DNA from: Flavobacteriaceae bacterium | GTDB lineage: Bacteria; Bacteroidota; Bacteroidia; Flavobacteriales; Flavobacteriaceae | Length of the DNA stretch: 13,046 nt | Reading direction: 5' to 3' | Assembly (NCBI GenBank): GCA_947472705.1 | Contig: CANJDA010000051.1 | Coordinates: 1-13,046 of the forward strand | Shown here: one piece after another, positions 1-7,660 of the stretch | Layout of the letters: every line of letters begins with the position of its first letter | How positions within the stretch are numbered: the first letter of the stretch is position 1 | Program-made: the position numbers and the translations under genes | The notes under the pieces: generated by a model | Database searches by the model: none | The model's input: only the letters and a program-made list of their open reading frames with translations | Told to the model about the DNA's origin: nothing

Positions 1-3000
1 GGTATAGAATTCCACTGTAACTAGCGCAGGATTGATACTGCCCAACACTTGTGCAGTGGTAGTTGTTAAATCAAATGGTTCTTGACCCACCGCTCCTGTG
101 TAATCACACAAATGATAATCATCTGGAGTAACGGCCTCTGGAGTTGGATCGACAATTAGTTGTAATGTAATAACCGAAAAACAGTCTGATGAGTCTAGCG
201 GCTCCACCCGAATATATATTAACTGATCGTTAACGTCAATATTATAATAAGAAGTTGGATTTGGAATAAAAGTTCCATTGATTTGGGCATCGGTAATCGT
301 TTCATGAAAACTAACAGGATAAGCTGAATCTACAATTGCTTGAGTTAAATCAAACACGCCAAAACCATCATTATTAGGATCACAATAATGCAAAGCTGGT
401 AAAGTACTTATTTGAGGTGAAGAGTATACGGTTACGGTAAGCGTGGTAGGAGTTGCACACTGCCCTACATTTGGAGTAAAAGTATAAGTAGTGGTTGTTG
501 TATTATTCAAAGCAGGTGTCCAAGTTCCAATATATCCATTATTAGAAGTGGTCGGTAAAGCCGATAAAGCTCCCCCCAAACAAATTGGAGAAACGGCAGT
601 GAAAGTTGGTGTGATATATGGATTAACGATAATGGTAAGTGTTGCAGTGGTTGCACACTGTCCGGCATTAGGTGTAAAAGTATAGGTAGTGGTTGTAGTA
701 TTATCCAAAGCCGGTGACCAAATACCTTCAATACTGTTGTTTGAAATTGTAGGCAATGCAGTAAGTGATTCACCTGCGCAAATTGAAGCAACAGTATTGA
801 AGGTAGGAGTGATACTAGGATTGACAGTAATGGTTAAAGTAGTTGGCAAGGCATTTTGTCCTGGATTTGGAGAAAAGGTATAAATAGTTGTTTGTGTATT
901 ATTCAAGGCAGGCGACCACGAACCAGTAATACCATTGTTTGATGTACTCGGTAATGGCAATAATATTGCTCCTTCACAAATTTCATCTACTGCATCAAAA
1001 ATGGGAAGAATTGTGTTAGTAATATTTAAATTTTTTGAATCAGTAGGACCACAAGGGCCATTAATTTGAGCTAAAACAGTATAATTTCCTGAAGTCAAAT
1101 TAGTTATAGTATTAGTTAAATTAGTTGAATTATTGGTTTGGCTTATAACGTCACCATTAGAATTTAACCAAGTATAATTTATTACAGGAGAAATAATAGT
1201 AGTTGTGACCGATGCGGTTGCAGTGAGATTGGTAGAATTAAAAGAGACATTTAAAGATAAATTATTCGAGCAACTTAAAGTGTTTATTGCTGAATATATA
1301 CCTACAAAACCATCTCCACAAACATATAATTCGTTTGTGCTATTGTTTAGTTTTATATCCGTAATACTTTGGTTAGTTGATATTGTATCTATTGGAATAT
1401 TGCCGTTTTGTGTAAAAGAAGTTCCGTCAAAATGAAAACAGATTATATTGCTAATTCCTCCTACATATAGATTATTACAATTATCTACTGCTATTCCTCC
1501 TTGTTGAGTAATTTGATGTCCAGGAATAATAAATGAACCTATTTGGCTCCCTGTATTCTTATTATAAGCAGCAATATTAACTCCATCATAATAATATAAA
1601 TAATCGTTATTTGAAGCTAAGGCATTAAAGCCATTTGATAGTGTAGTTATTCCAGGATAATTTTTATTATAAGGCTCATTAAATGAAGTGTAGTTTGTTG
1701 GTGCAATCCAATCATTACCATTGAATGAAATATTTGTTTTTAATAAATGGTTTGCTAGTGGAGAAATATTACTAGCATAAACAAAATAAATTCTTCCGTC
1801 AGGATCAATTGTATGGGATACTATATCTTCTTCGGGATCAGAGCTGCCATCAAAATTTTGAGGAATAACTTCTCCTGACGTTGTATTTATAATCCCAGCA
1901 GATAAATTACTAATTGTTGAACCTCCTACACAAAATACAGCTTGGTCTGAACATCTAAAGCCCATATCCCATGTTTCAAGAAAAGAGGGGTTTAATTGAC
2001 TAATAAAATTATCATAAAATCCATTTGAATCTATTCTAACTGTAGTAGTACCTCCCGTATCTCTTCCTTGTCCTATATATGTTTTTCCATTAGTTTTATC
2101 AACTATAAAATTACCAATAAATCCATTGTCACCAGAAGAATTCCAATTAATCGAATTAATATTTCCATCAAAAACCCATAACAAAACACCTGCATGGGAA
2201 TATTTTGCTACAGAATATGGAGCAGTACCTCCATAAACATAATAATTACCAATAAAATCATAATCAACATCATATCCATAATTATTGGTTGCTAAAGACA
2301 AATTAGTAATCCAAGGATCAATAACTAATTCTTTATTGCTGTTATATCCATTTGGAAAGCAGAACGATATAGTATTTTTTTCAACAATAAAATTTGAATT
2401 TATTTCTGAATTATCTTGAAAACTTAATGGAGCATGTTCCATTATATTGATAATTGGAGTCTTAATAATTACATTTCCATTTTTAAGCATTACTTTTTTA
2501 ATATCACCTGAATATTTTATTCTAACATCTTTAATGTCAGCACCAGGATGCAATAGAATATTATATTTTATTCCTTCTACTTTATCATCTGTGAAAATGT
2601 ATTCAATATCAATATTGTTATAGATATTTTTATAAGTTAATTTTTTATAAACATATGATTGCAATTTTTGATCTCCATATGAATGATAATAATATTGTTT
2701 CTCATCTGCAATTAAGGTCGTATTCGGATTTGAATTTTCCCATTCAACATGTACAAAACATTTTTTAGGTTCTTTGATTTTCTTCCCATGTTCAATTGCT
2801 TCTAATTGATGGTGATTTAATTCGAATTTCTTTTGAATTAAATAGGTTAATCCTGAAGTATTGAAGTATATCTGTTCATCGCCATTAACATAAGCATAAT
2901 CTACTTTAGAATATTTTGGGATAATTTTATCAAACTGTCCATTGTTTTTAATAAATACCCTTTTTCCAAAAATATCATTATTTCTAACATTTTTTTCCTG

Positions 3001-3069
3001 ACTAAATGAATTAAAAATGGTTAATATCAGTAATAAAGCTATTAGTAAATTATTGTTTGATTGATTCAT
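1..3069 (-). CDS. Large exported surface protein with DUF7948-like N-terminus, propeller-like middle and Ig-like repeats (3' end outside window)
   Basis: A single open frame of 1023 codons runs from an ATG at 3069 to the left edge without a stop, so the C-terminus is missing. Residues 1-23 are a signal peptide (hydrophobic LLIALLLILTIF, cleavage probably after SFS). Residues about 36-260 contain FIKNNGQFD, a domain ending in VIDPWITN, and resemble the DUF7948 region that opens many Bacteroidetes surface proteins. Residues about 260-600 have repeated YVYGG/NLYVGG/ELYVCG strands and look like an SBBP-type beta-propeller. A degenerate PKD-like domain (about 600-688) precedes three 66-residue Ig-like units (689-886). 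From 887 on come segments such as LHYCDPNNDGFGVFDLT, typical of proteins ending in a gliding-motility-associated (type B) type IX secretion domain. That domain is an inference because it is not in view. Likely role: secreted or cell-surface adhesin-like protein; no ligand can be named. The gene is read away from the 3462 gene and has its own AT-rich leader. Confidence 0.88.
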   Translation of the reverse strand, partial: MNQSNNNLLIALLLILTIFNSFSQEKNVRNNDIFGKRVFIKNNGQFDKIIPKYSKVDYAYVNGDEQIYFNTSGLTYLIQKKFELNHHQLEAIEHGKKIKEPKKCFVHVEWENSNPNTTLIADEKQYYYHSYGDQKLQSYVYKKLTYKNIYNNIDIEYIFTDDKVEGIKYNILLHPGADIKDVRIKYSGDIKKVMLKNGNVIIKTPIINIMEHAPLSFQDNSEINSNFIVEKNTISFCFPNGYNSNKELVIDPWITNLSLATNNYGYDVDYDFIGNYYVYGGTAPYSVAKYSHAGVLLWVFDGNINSINWNSSGDNGFIGNFIVDKTNGKTYIGQGRDTGGTTTVRIDSNGFYDNFISQLNPSFLETWDMGFRCSDQAVFCVGGSTISNLSAGIINTTSGEVIPQNFDGSSDPEEDIVSHTIDPDGRIYFVYASNISPLANHLLKTNISFNGNDWIAPTNYTSFNEPYNKNYPGITTLSNGFNALASNNDYLYYYDGVNIAAYNKNTGSQIGSFIIPGHQITQQGGIAVDNCNNLYVGGISNIICFHFDGTSFTQNGNIPIDTISTNQSITDIKLNNSTNELYVCGDGFVGIYSAINTLSCSNNLSLNVSFNSTNLTATASVTTTIISPVINYTWLNSNGDVISQTNNSTNLTNTITNLTSGNYTVLAQINGPCGPTDSKNLNITNTILPIFDAVDEICEGAILLPLPSTSNNGITGSWSPALNNTQTTIYTFSPNPGQNALPTTLTITVNPSITPTFNTVASICAGESLTALPTISNNSIEGIWSPALDNTTTTTYTFTPNAGQCATTATLTIIVNPYITPTFTAVSPICLGGALSALPTTSNNGYIGTWTPALNNTTTTTYTFTPNVGQCATPTTLTVTVYSSPQISTLPALHYCDPNNDGFGVFDLTQAIVDSAYPVSFHETITDAQINGTFIPNPTSYYNIDVNDQLIYIRVEPLDSSDCFSVITLQLIVDPTPEAVTPDDYHLCDYTGAVGQEPFDLTTTTAQVLGSINPALVTVEFYT
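412..1005 (-). repeat. Three tandem 198-bp coding repeats (66-residue Ig-like units)
   Basis: In the surface-protein gene three consecutive units occupy 1005-808, 807-610 and 609-412 (residues 689-754, 755-820, 821-886). Landmark codons recur exactly 198 bases apart: the opening proline codon at 1005, 807 and 609, and the GQ(C/N)A segment at about 851, 653 and 455. Each unit has the pattern P-x-F-x-x-V-x-x-I-C-x-G, then W-(S/T)-P-A-L-(N/D)-N-T, then YTF-x-PN-x-GQ. The units are diverged at base level but the spacing has no indel. Units 2 and 3 carry two cysteines (764/805 and 830/871); unit 1 has C698 but N739 in the second position. Confidence 0.9.
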
Positions 3070-3111
3070 TTAATTAAATATTTTTTATTAAAAATTTAAA
3101 TTTATTGCCAA

Positions 3112-3126
3112 TTTTTTTTTTTTTTT
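3112..3126. repeat. 15-base T homopolymer (A15 on the gene's strand) upstream of the surface-protein gene
   Basis: Fifteen consecutive T residues on the plus strand; read with the surface-protein gene it is A15, ending 43 bases before the ATG. A second run of eight T lies at 3138-3145. Such a tract can slip during replication, and A-rich leaders also favour translation start in Bacteroidetes, so its role cannot be settled from one sequence. Confidence 0.9.
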
Positions 3127-3232
3127 AAAAATAAACCTTTTTTTTAAATTTATAATTACTAAAATTGATTTAATTCTCCATGAATTTGGATAAATTAATT
3201 AATTGAAAATAAGAATATTTAATTAAATATTT

Positions 3233-3240
3233 CAAATCTA
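3233..3240 (-). promoter_or_regulatory. Possible -7 box for the surface-protein gene
   Basis: On the minus strand this reads TAGATTTG, a full match to the Bacteroidetes -7 consensus TAnnTTTG. No clear TTG is seen at the usual -33 distance (a GGTTCT lies near there). It would give a leader of roughly 155 bases that includes the A15 tract. In DNA this AT-rich, chance matches are expected. Confidence 0.3.
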
Positions 3241-3381
3241 AATGAGTTTTAGAACCTTTTAAAAAAATAGAGATTTAAATCATGAAGGATTTATTAAATG
3301 TACAGATTGTTCTATATTATTAAATGATTTTTATAATATGTAGAATTAATAAATCTATAGCCTAATGGTTTATATTTAATT

Positions 3382-3410
3382 TAAAAAGCATTATTTTGGA
3401 GTGCTTTTTA
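3382..3410. terminator. Terminator-like hairpin between divergent genes
   Basis: TAAAAAGCA (3382-3390) pairs perfectly with TGCTTTTTA (3402-3410) around an 11-base loop, giving a 9-bp stem with T-rich sequence on the 3' side on either strand. The two flanking genes diverge, so neither needs a terminator here. The stem is mostly A-T and may be weak or a chance palindrome. Confidence 0.35.
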
Positions 3411-3461
3411 TATTTAAAAAAATCCCGATATTTGCTCCTCTAAAATTAATTATCACAAAAG

Positions 3462-3644
3462 ATGGGAATGAATAAAAATACGGTTCTGGGTTGGGCCACT
3501 TTCATTATGATTATCATGGGACTACTCTTGATAGCTCTTGGAGCTTTCCGTTATGATGAAACTGCAGGTTGGGGATTTGGTGCAGTAGGTGTTGGTTTTT
3601 TAGCAAATGGATGGGTTTTTAGTTCGCTAAAAGGAAGAGTATAA
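3462..3644 (+). CDS. Small two-helix membrane protein upstream of ettA (CAL67264-like)
   Basis: A 60-residue protein with two hydrophobic segments: residues about 8-29 (VLGWATFIMIIMGLLLIALGAF) and about 36-53 (glycine-rich GWGFGAVGVGFLANGWVF), joined by a charged turn RYDETA. It looks like an inner-membrane hairpin with no catalytic motif. From memory it resembles the small flavobacterial family called CAL67264 membrane protein, of unknown function; I could not search for this. The frame opens with ATGGGAATG. The second ATG at 3468 (protein starting MNKNTVLGW) may be the real start, since GGGA then sits before it. Its stop is 29 bases before ettA, with no terminator between, so the two are probably co-transcribed. 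Confidence 0.75.
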   Translation: MGMNKNTVLGWATFIMIIMGLLLIALGAFRYDETAGWGFGAVGVGFLANGWVFSSLKGRV

Positions 3645-3673
3645 ATTATATTAATAATAAAATTAATAACAAA

Positions 3674-5368
3674 ATGTCAGACGATAAAAAAGTAATATTT
3701 TCAATGCAACGATTGAGCAAATCGTATCAAGGAAGCGATAAGCAAGTATTAAAAAACATTTATTTGAGTTTCTTCTACGGAGCTAAAATTGGTATTCTAG
3801 GTTTAAATGGTTCTGGTAAATCTTCTTTGCTGAAAATTATTGCTGGCGTTGATAAAAATTATCAAGGAGATGTAGTTTTCCAACCTGGATACACCGTTGG
3901 ATATTTAGAGCAAGAACCACAATTAGACGAAACCAAAACAGTTATTGAAGTTGTTCGTGAAGGTGTGGCCGAAACTATGGCTCTTTTAGATGAATTCAAT
4001 AAAATCAACGATATGTTTGGTTTGCCTGAAGTATATGAAGATGCCGATAAAATGGATAAACTAATGGACCGTCAAGCACAATTACAAGACAGAATTGACG
4101 CTTGTGGTGCTTGGGAAATAGACAATAAGTTAGAAGTTGCTATGGATGCACTTCGAACTCCAGAAGGTGATATGCCAATAAGTGTGTTGTCTGGAGGTGA
4201 AAAAAGACGAGTAGCTTTATGTCGTTTGCTATTACAACAACCCGATGTATTATTGTTGGATGAGCCTACAAACCATTTGGATGCAGAAAGTGTTCTTTGG
4301 TTAGAACAACATTTAGCACAATATGCAGGAACTGTAATTGCTGTAACTCACGATAGATATTTCTTAGATAATGTTGCAGGATGGATTTTGGAATTGGATA
4401 GAGGAGAAGGTATTCCATGGAAAGGGAACTATTCCTCTTGGCTTGACCAAAAATCTAAGCGTATGGAACAAGAAGAAAAAGTAGCTTCCAAACGTAGAAA
4501 AACCTTAGAGCGTGAGTTGGATTGGGTTCGTCAAGGAGCAAAAGGAAGACAAACAAAACAAAAAGCGCGTTTACAAAACTACGACAAACTCTTAAACGAA
4601 GATCAAAAAGAACTAGACGAAAAATTAGAAATCTACATTCCAAATGGTCCACGATTGGGGACTAATGTAATTGAAGCCAAAGGAGTAGCCAAAGCTTTTG
4701 GAGAAAAGCTATTGTACGATAACTTGAACTTCACTTTGCCACAAGCGGGTATCGTTGGAATTATTGGTCCTAATGGTGCTGGAAAATCAACCATTTTCAG
4801 AATGATAATGGGAGAAGAAAAGGCAGATGCAGGACAATTTAATATTGGTGAGACAGTAAAAATTGCCTATGTTGATCAATCACATTCCAACATTGACCCA
4901 AATAAATCAATATGGGAAAATTTTTGTGACGGACAAGAATTAATCATGATGGGAGGTAGACAAGTAAATTCGAGAGCCTATTTATCACGTTTTAACTTTG
5001 GAGGAAGTGATCAAAACAAAAAAGTAGCCGCATTATCTGGTGGAGAAAGAAACCGTTTGCATTTAGCCATGACCTTAAAAGAAGAAGGGAATGTTTTATT
5101 GTTGGATGAGCCTACTAATGATTTGGATATCAATACGCTAAGAGCACTTGAAGAAGGTTTAGAAAATTTTGCTGGATGTGCCGTAGTGATTAGCCACGAC
5201 CGTTGGTTTTTAGATAGAATTTGTACTCACATTTTAGCTTTTGAAGGCGATTCGGAAGTGTATTATTTTGAAGGTGGTTTCTCTGAATATGAAGAAAACA
5301 AAAAGAAACGCTTAGGTACTGATGTAACTCCAAAACGAATAAAATACAGAAAGCTAATTAGAAATTAA
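3674..5368 (+). CDS. ettA: Energy-dependent translational throttle protein EttA (ABC-F ATPase)
   Basis: ABC-F protein of 564 residues, close to the roughly 555 of E. coli EttA. It has two ABC cassettes and no membrane segment. Cassette 1 has Walker A GLNGSGKSS (43-51), signature LSGGE (172-176), Walker B LLLDEP with catalytic Glu197, and His226. Cassette 2 has Walker A GPNGAGKST (365-373), signature LSGGE (454-458), Walker B with Glu479, and His508. The EttA-type arm is inserted at about 95-140, and the basic inter-domain linker lies at about 245-325. The C-terminus ends in PKRIKYRK, as in EttA. EttA binds the ribosomal E site and gates the first elongation steps according to ATP/ADP level; this is known for the family, not shown here. 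It follows the small membrane gene and is closed by a strong terminator. No oddities; both active sites are intact. Confidence 0.95.
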   Translation: MSDDKKVIFSMQRLSKSYQGSDKQVLKNIYLSFFYGAKIGILGLNGSGKSSLLKIIAGVDKNYQGDVVFQPGYTVGYLEQEPQLDETKTVIEVVREGVAETMALLDEFNKINDMFGLPEVYEDADKMDKLMDRQAQLQDRIDACGAWEIDNKLEVAMDALRTPEGDMPISVLSGGEKRRVALCRLLLQQPDVLLLDEPTNHLDAESVLWLEQHLAQYAGTVIAVTHDRYFLDNVAGWILELDRGEGIPWKGNYSSWLDQKSKRMEQEEKVASKRRKTLERELDWVRQGAKGRQTKQKARLQNYDKLLNEDQKELDEKLEIYIPNGPRLGTNVIEAKGVAKAFGEKLLYDNLNFTLPQAGIVGIIGPNGAGKSTIFRMIMGEEKADAGQFNIGETVKIAYVDQSHSNIDPNKSIWENFCDGQELIMMGGRQVNSRAYLSRFNFGGSDQNKKVAALSGGERNRLHLAMTLKEEGNVLLLDEPTNDLDINTLRALEEGLENFAGCAVVISHDRWFLDRICTHILAFEGDSEVYYFEGGFSEYEENKKKRLGTDVTPKRIKYRKLIRN

Positions 5369-5380
5369 AACATACATATA

Positions 5381-5406
5381 AAATCCTGAGCAATCGGGAT
5401 TTTTTA
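5381..5406 (+). terminator. Rho-independent terminator of ettA
   Basis: AAATCCTGA (5381-5389) pairs with TCGGGATTT (5394-5402) through nine pairs including one T-G, around a GCAA tetraloop, followed by a T tract. It starts 13 bases after the ettA stop. On the minus strand the stem is not followed by a good T run. Confidence 0.88.
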
Positions 5407-5419
5407 TTGAGAAATCTTT

Positions 5420-5427
5420 TATATTTG
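5420..5427 (+). promoter_or_regulatory. Putative -7 box of the hybrid kinase gene
   Basis: TATATTTG matches TAnnTTTG and lies 17 bases before the ATG at 5445, which would leave a very short leader. No good TTG is found about 19 bases upstream; that space is taken by the ettA terminator tail. Confidence 0.45.
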
Positions 5428-5444
5428 AAAACTCAACTACACCA

Positions 5445-7649
5445 ATGATTAAGAATCGCTTTTTTACTTCATTTCTTTGCTTTTTACTTTGGACTATCTG
5501 TTGTAGTGCTCAAGGAAATAAGCAAGAAAATAGTGTAATTGAAAAATTACTTAACAATGCTGTCACGGAGTTTAATAATGCAAAATTTGACAAAGCATTA
5601 GAATATTCAAAACAAGCTTTAATAAAATCTTTTGAGATAAACAACGATTCCTATATTGCCGAATCATACAATACAATTGGTGGTATATATGATGAATGTT
5701 CCGAATCGGCAAAAGCGATTGAATTTTATGAAAAAGCACTTTTGTTTGCCAAAAAAGTCAATAACGACAAACTTTACAATTGGATTTATGGAAATTTAGG
5801 AAACGCATACTATTTCAATCAAATAGATGTTCCTAAAGGTATAGACTACTATAAGAAAGCATTGTATTATGCTATAAAGACAAAAGATTCTGCTCAGATT
5901 GCATATGCTAAAATTAATTTAGCAAGTGCTTATTTTTCAATTGACATGTTTGATGAAGGCAATGAGCAGGTTAAAGACATAAAAGACAAAATTTTAATTG
6001 GTGGTTCAGAAGATGCTAAGGTGTCGATGAATTTATTATTGGGTATATATACAACCAATCATAATGAAAAAGATAAGGCGGAGCAGTATTATGCTTCAGC
6101 AGAGCAGATAGCCATAGCGAATAATATGGATTCTTTTTTGATTAATATTTATGAAAATTTAGTTCGTCACTATAAGCATTATAAAGTATTAGAAAAAGCA
6201 GAATTATATAAGAATAAATTAGACTCCCTTAGCCAAGTTGTTTATTCGAAAGACAAATTAGAAAACGTTAAAAAAACTGCTGTACAGATTGAGTTAGACG
6301 AATATAAAATTCAATTAGATAAAATTGAAAAAGCCAATGAAAAGCATCAAAAAAGTATAAAAGAGTCCAAACTAATTGTAATCCTTTTTATAATTATTCT
6401 TATTGTATTATTATTGTTTTTATTGACATTATATAAAAATATTAAGTTAAGAGAACATGCCAATATTGAGTTGCAATTAGCCAATGAAGCTTTGTTAGAA
6501 GCTAAAGAAAAAGCAGAAGAGGCCTCCCGACTTAAATCCCAATTTGTTTCTACTATTACCCACGAATTAAGAACTCCATTGTATGGCGTTATCGGAATCA
6601 CTAACATCATATTGGATGAGCATAAAGAATTAGGAAATAGCCCTCATTTAAAATCGTTAAAGTTTTCTGCCAAATATTTATTGTCTTTAGTAAATGACAT
6701 TCTTCAAATTAATAAAATTGAAGAAAAGCGTATAGTATTGGAAAACCTTATTTTCAATTTGACAGATGAAATCACAACCATCAAAAATTCGGTTGAATAT
6801 ATAGCCGATAAAAACAACGACAAACTTATATTAGAAATTGATACTGCCATACCAGAGTTTTTAATTGGTGACAAATTACGATTATCTCAAATTGTTATGA
6901 ATTTGGTTAGTAATGCCTTGAAGTTTACCAAAAACGGAGAGGTGTCCATAATTGCCGATTTGAAAAAAGTAGAAGGGAGCATCTATTTTATCGAATTTAA
7001 AATTAAAGATACGGGTATCGGAATTGCCAAAGAAGATCAAGAAAAAGTATTTGATAAGTTTGTACAAATTGAACGCAAAGAAGAAGATTATCAAGGAACT
7101 GGTTTAGGGCTTTCTATTGTAAGTCGATTAATTGAATTATTTGACAGCAAAATTTATTTAGAAAGCGAAGAAAATGTTGGTTCGACTTTTACATTTACAA
7201 TTGGTTTTGAATACAATGAAGAAAAATCAAGAGAAATTATCAATAATATAGATGTTGATTTATCATCTAGTCATTTGTATAATATATTAGTCGTTGAAGA
7301 CAATAAAATTAATCAAATGGTTACCAAAAAAATTATCCAAAATAGTAATATGAGTTGTACTATTGTTGATGATGGGTATGCCGCTTTAGTCGCTTTAGAT
7401 AGAGAATTATTCGATTTGATTTTGATGGATATCAATATGCCGTTAATCAACGGATTTGATACCACAAGAAAGATTAGAGAAAAAGGAATAAAAACACCAG
7501 TGATTGCCTTAACAGCATTTGACAAACAAGAAGTTACCGAAGAAGCGCTTGGTGCAGGAATGAACGATATTATGGTAAAACCATTTGAACCAACCAAATT
7601 ATATCAAGTAATTACCAATCAAATAAAAAACAAAGAAAACGCCGGTTAA
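5445..7649 (+). CDS. TPR-sensing hybrid histidine kinase with C-terminal receiver
   Basis: A 734-residue two-component sensor. Residues 1-22 are a signal peptide (FFTSFLCFLLWTICCSAQ). Residues about 30-265 are TPR-like helical repeats (for example ALEYSKQAL, AIEFYEKALLFA, GIDYYKKALYYA), which should lie in the periplasm. A helix at about 270-308 leads to one membrane span (310-330), then a coiled coil (335-365). The HisKA H-box THELRTP has phospho-acceptor His373. The ATPase domain has the N-box around 483-494, G1 DTGIGIA (522-528) and G2 GTGLGLS (551-557). The receiver (612-727) has the acidic pair E618/D619, phospho-acceptor Asp662, Thr690 and Lys712. There is no HPt or DNA-binding domain, so output must pass to another protein or use the receiver for self-regulation. 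The gene stands alone, between a terminator and a convergent helicase. The ligand is unknown. Confidence 0.92.
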   Translation: MIKNRFFTSFLCFLLWTICCSAQGNKQENSVIEKLLNNAVTEFNNAKFDKALEYSKQALIKSFEINNDSYIAESYNTIGGIYDECSESAKAIEFYEKALLFAKKVNNDKLYNWIYGNLGNAYYFNQIDVPKGIDYYKKALYYAIKTKDSAQIAYAKINLASAYFSIDMFDEGNEQVKDIKDKILIGGSEDAKVSMNLLLGIYTTNHNEKDKAEQYYASAEQIAIANNMDSFLINIYENLVRHYKHYKVLEKAELYKNKLDSLSQVVYSKDKLENVKKTAVQIELDEYKIQLDKIEKANEKHQKSIKESKLIVILFIIILIVLLLFLLTLYKNIKLREHANIELQLANEALLEAKEKAEEASRLKSQFVSTITHELRTPLYGVIGITNIILDEHKELGNSPHLKSLKFSAKYLLSLVNDILQINKIEEKRIVLENLIFNLTDEITTIKNSVEYIADKNNDKLILEIDTAIPEFLIGDKLRLSQIVMNLVSNALKFTKNGEVSIIADLKKVEGSIYFIEFKIKDTGIGIAKEDQEKVFDKFVQIERKEEDYQGTGLGLSIVSRLIELFDSKIYLESEENVGSTFTFTIGFEYNEEKSREIINNIDVDLSSSHLYNILVVEDNKINQMVTKKIIQNSNMSCTIVDDGYAALVALDRELFDLILMDINMPLINGFDTTRKIREKGIKTPVIALTAFDKQEVTEEALGAGMNDIMVKPFEPTKLYQVITNQIKNKENAG

Positions 7650-7660
7650 TACCAGCGTTT
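7637..7660. terminator. Bidirectional terminator overlapping both convergent stop codons
   Basis: AAACGC (7637-7642) pairs with GCGTTT (7655-7660); after a C/A mismatch GGT (7644-7646) pairs with ACC (7651-7653) around a TAAT loop. T-rich sequence follows on both strands (CTTATTTTTC on plus; TTTGTTTTTT region on minus). The hairpin lies within the last codons of both the kinase and the helicase. Confidence 0.65.

Larger units (their letters stand above)
3070..3461. other. AT-rich divergent intergenic region without a recognisable gene
   Basis: This 392-base gap separates the minus-strand surface-protein gene from the plus-strand small membrane gene. I see no convincing reading frame or tRNA. 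It holds a 15-T run (3112-3126), a shorter 8-T run (3138-3145), one minus-strand TAnnTTTG match (3233-3240) and a terminator-like hairpin (3382-3410). A one-mismatch -7 box (GATATTTG, 3427-3434) lies 28 bases upstream of the small membrane gene. The middle part (about 3245-3380) holds nothing I can name. Confidence 0.6.

Noticed and set aside
491..883. Short open frames on the plus strand (491-685, 689-883) and an out-of-register minus frame (507-791) within the repeats
   Set aside because: They arise because the 198-base repeats reproduce the same antisense and shifted frames. The minus-strand 1023-codon frame with signal peptide and Ig-like motifs is the real gene.
412..1005. Regular spacing considered as a CRISPR array
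   Set aside because: The period is 198 bases, the units are diverged throughout rather than short identical repeats with spacers, and the region codes for protein.
1205..1435. 76-residue plus-strand frame
   Set aside because: It is antisense to the intact surface-protein frame, has no family likeness and no plausible promoter or start context.
3421..3434. GATATTTG as the promoter of the small membrane gene, and AAATCCCGAT as half of a terminator
   Set aside because: The box has one mismatch to TAnnTTTG and no -33 partner at proper spacing. No matching complementary arm for a terminator was found next to it.
5445..5510. Kinase N-terminus read as a lipoprotein signal because of the CC pair at residues 19-20
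   Set aside because: The residues before the cysteines (WTI) do not fit a lipobox, and a normal cleavage after SA-Q fits better.
6347..7597. Minus-strand frames inside the hybrid kinase gene
   Set aside because: They lie opposite conserved HisKA, ATPase and receiver motifs and have no independent support.
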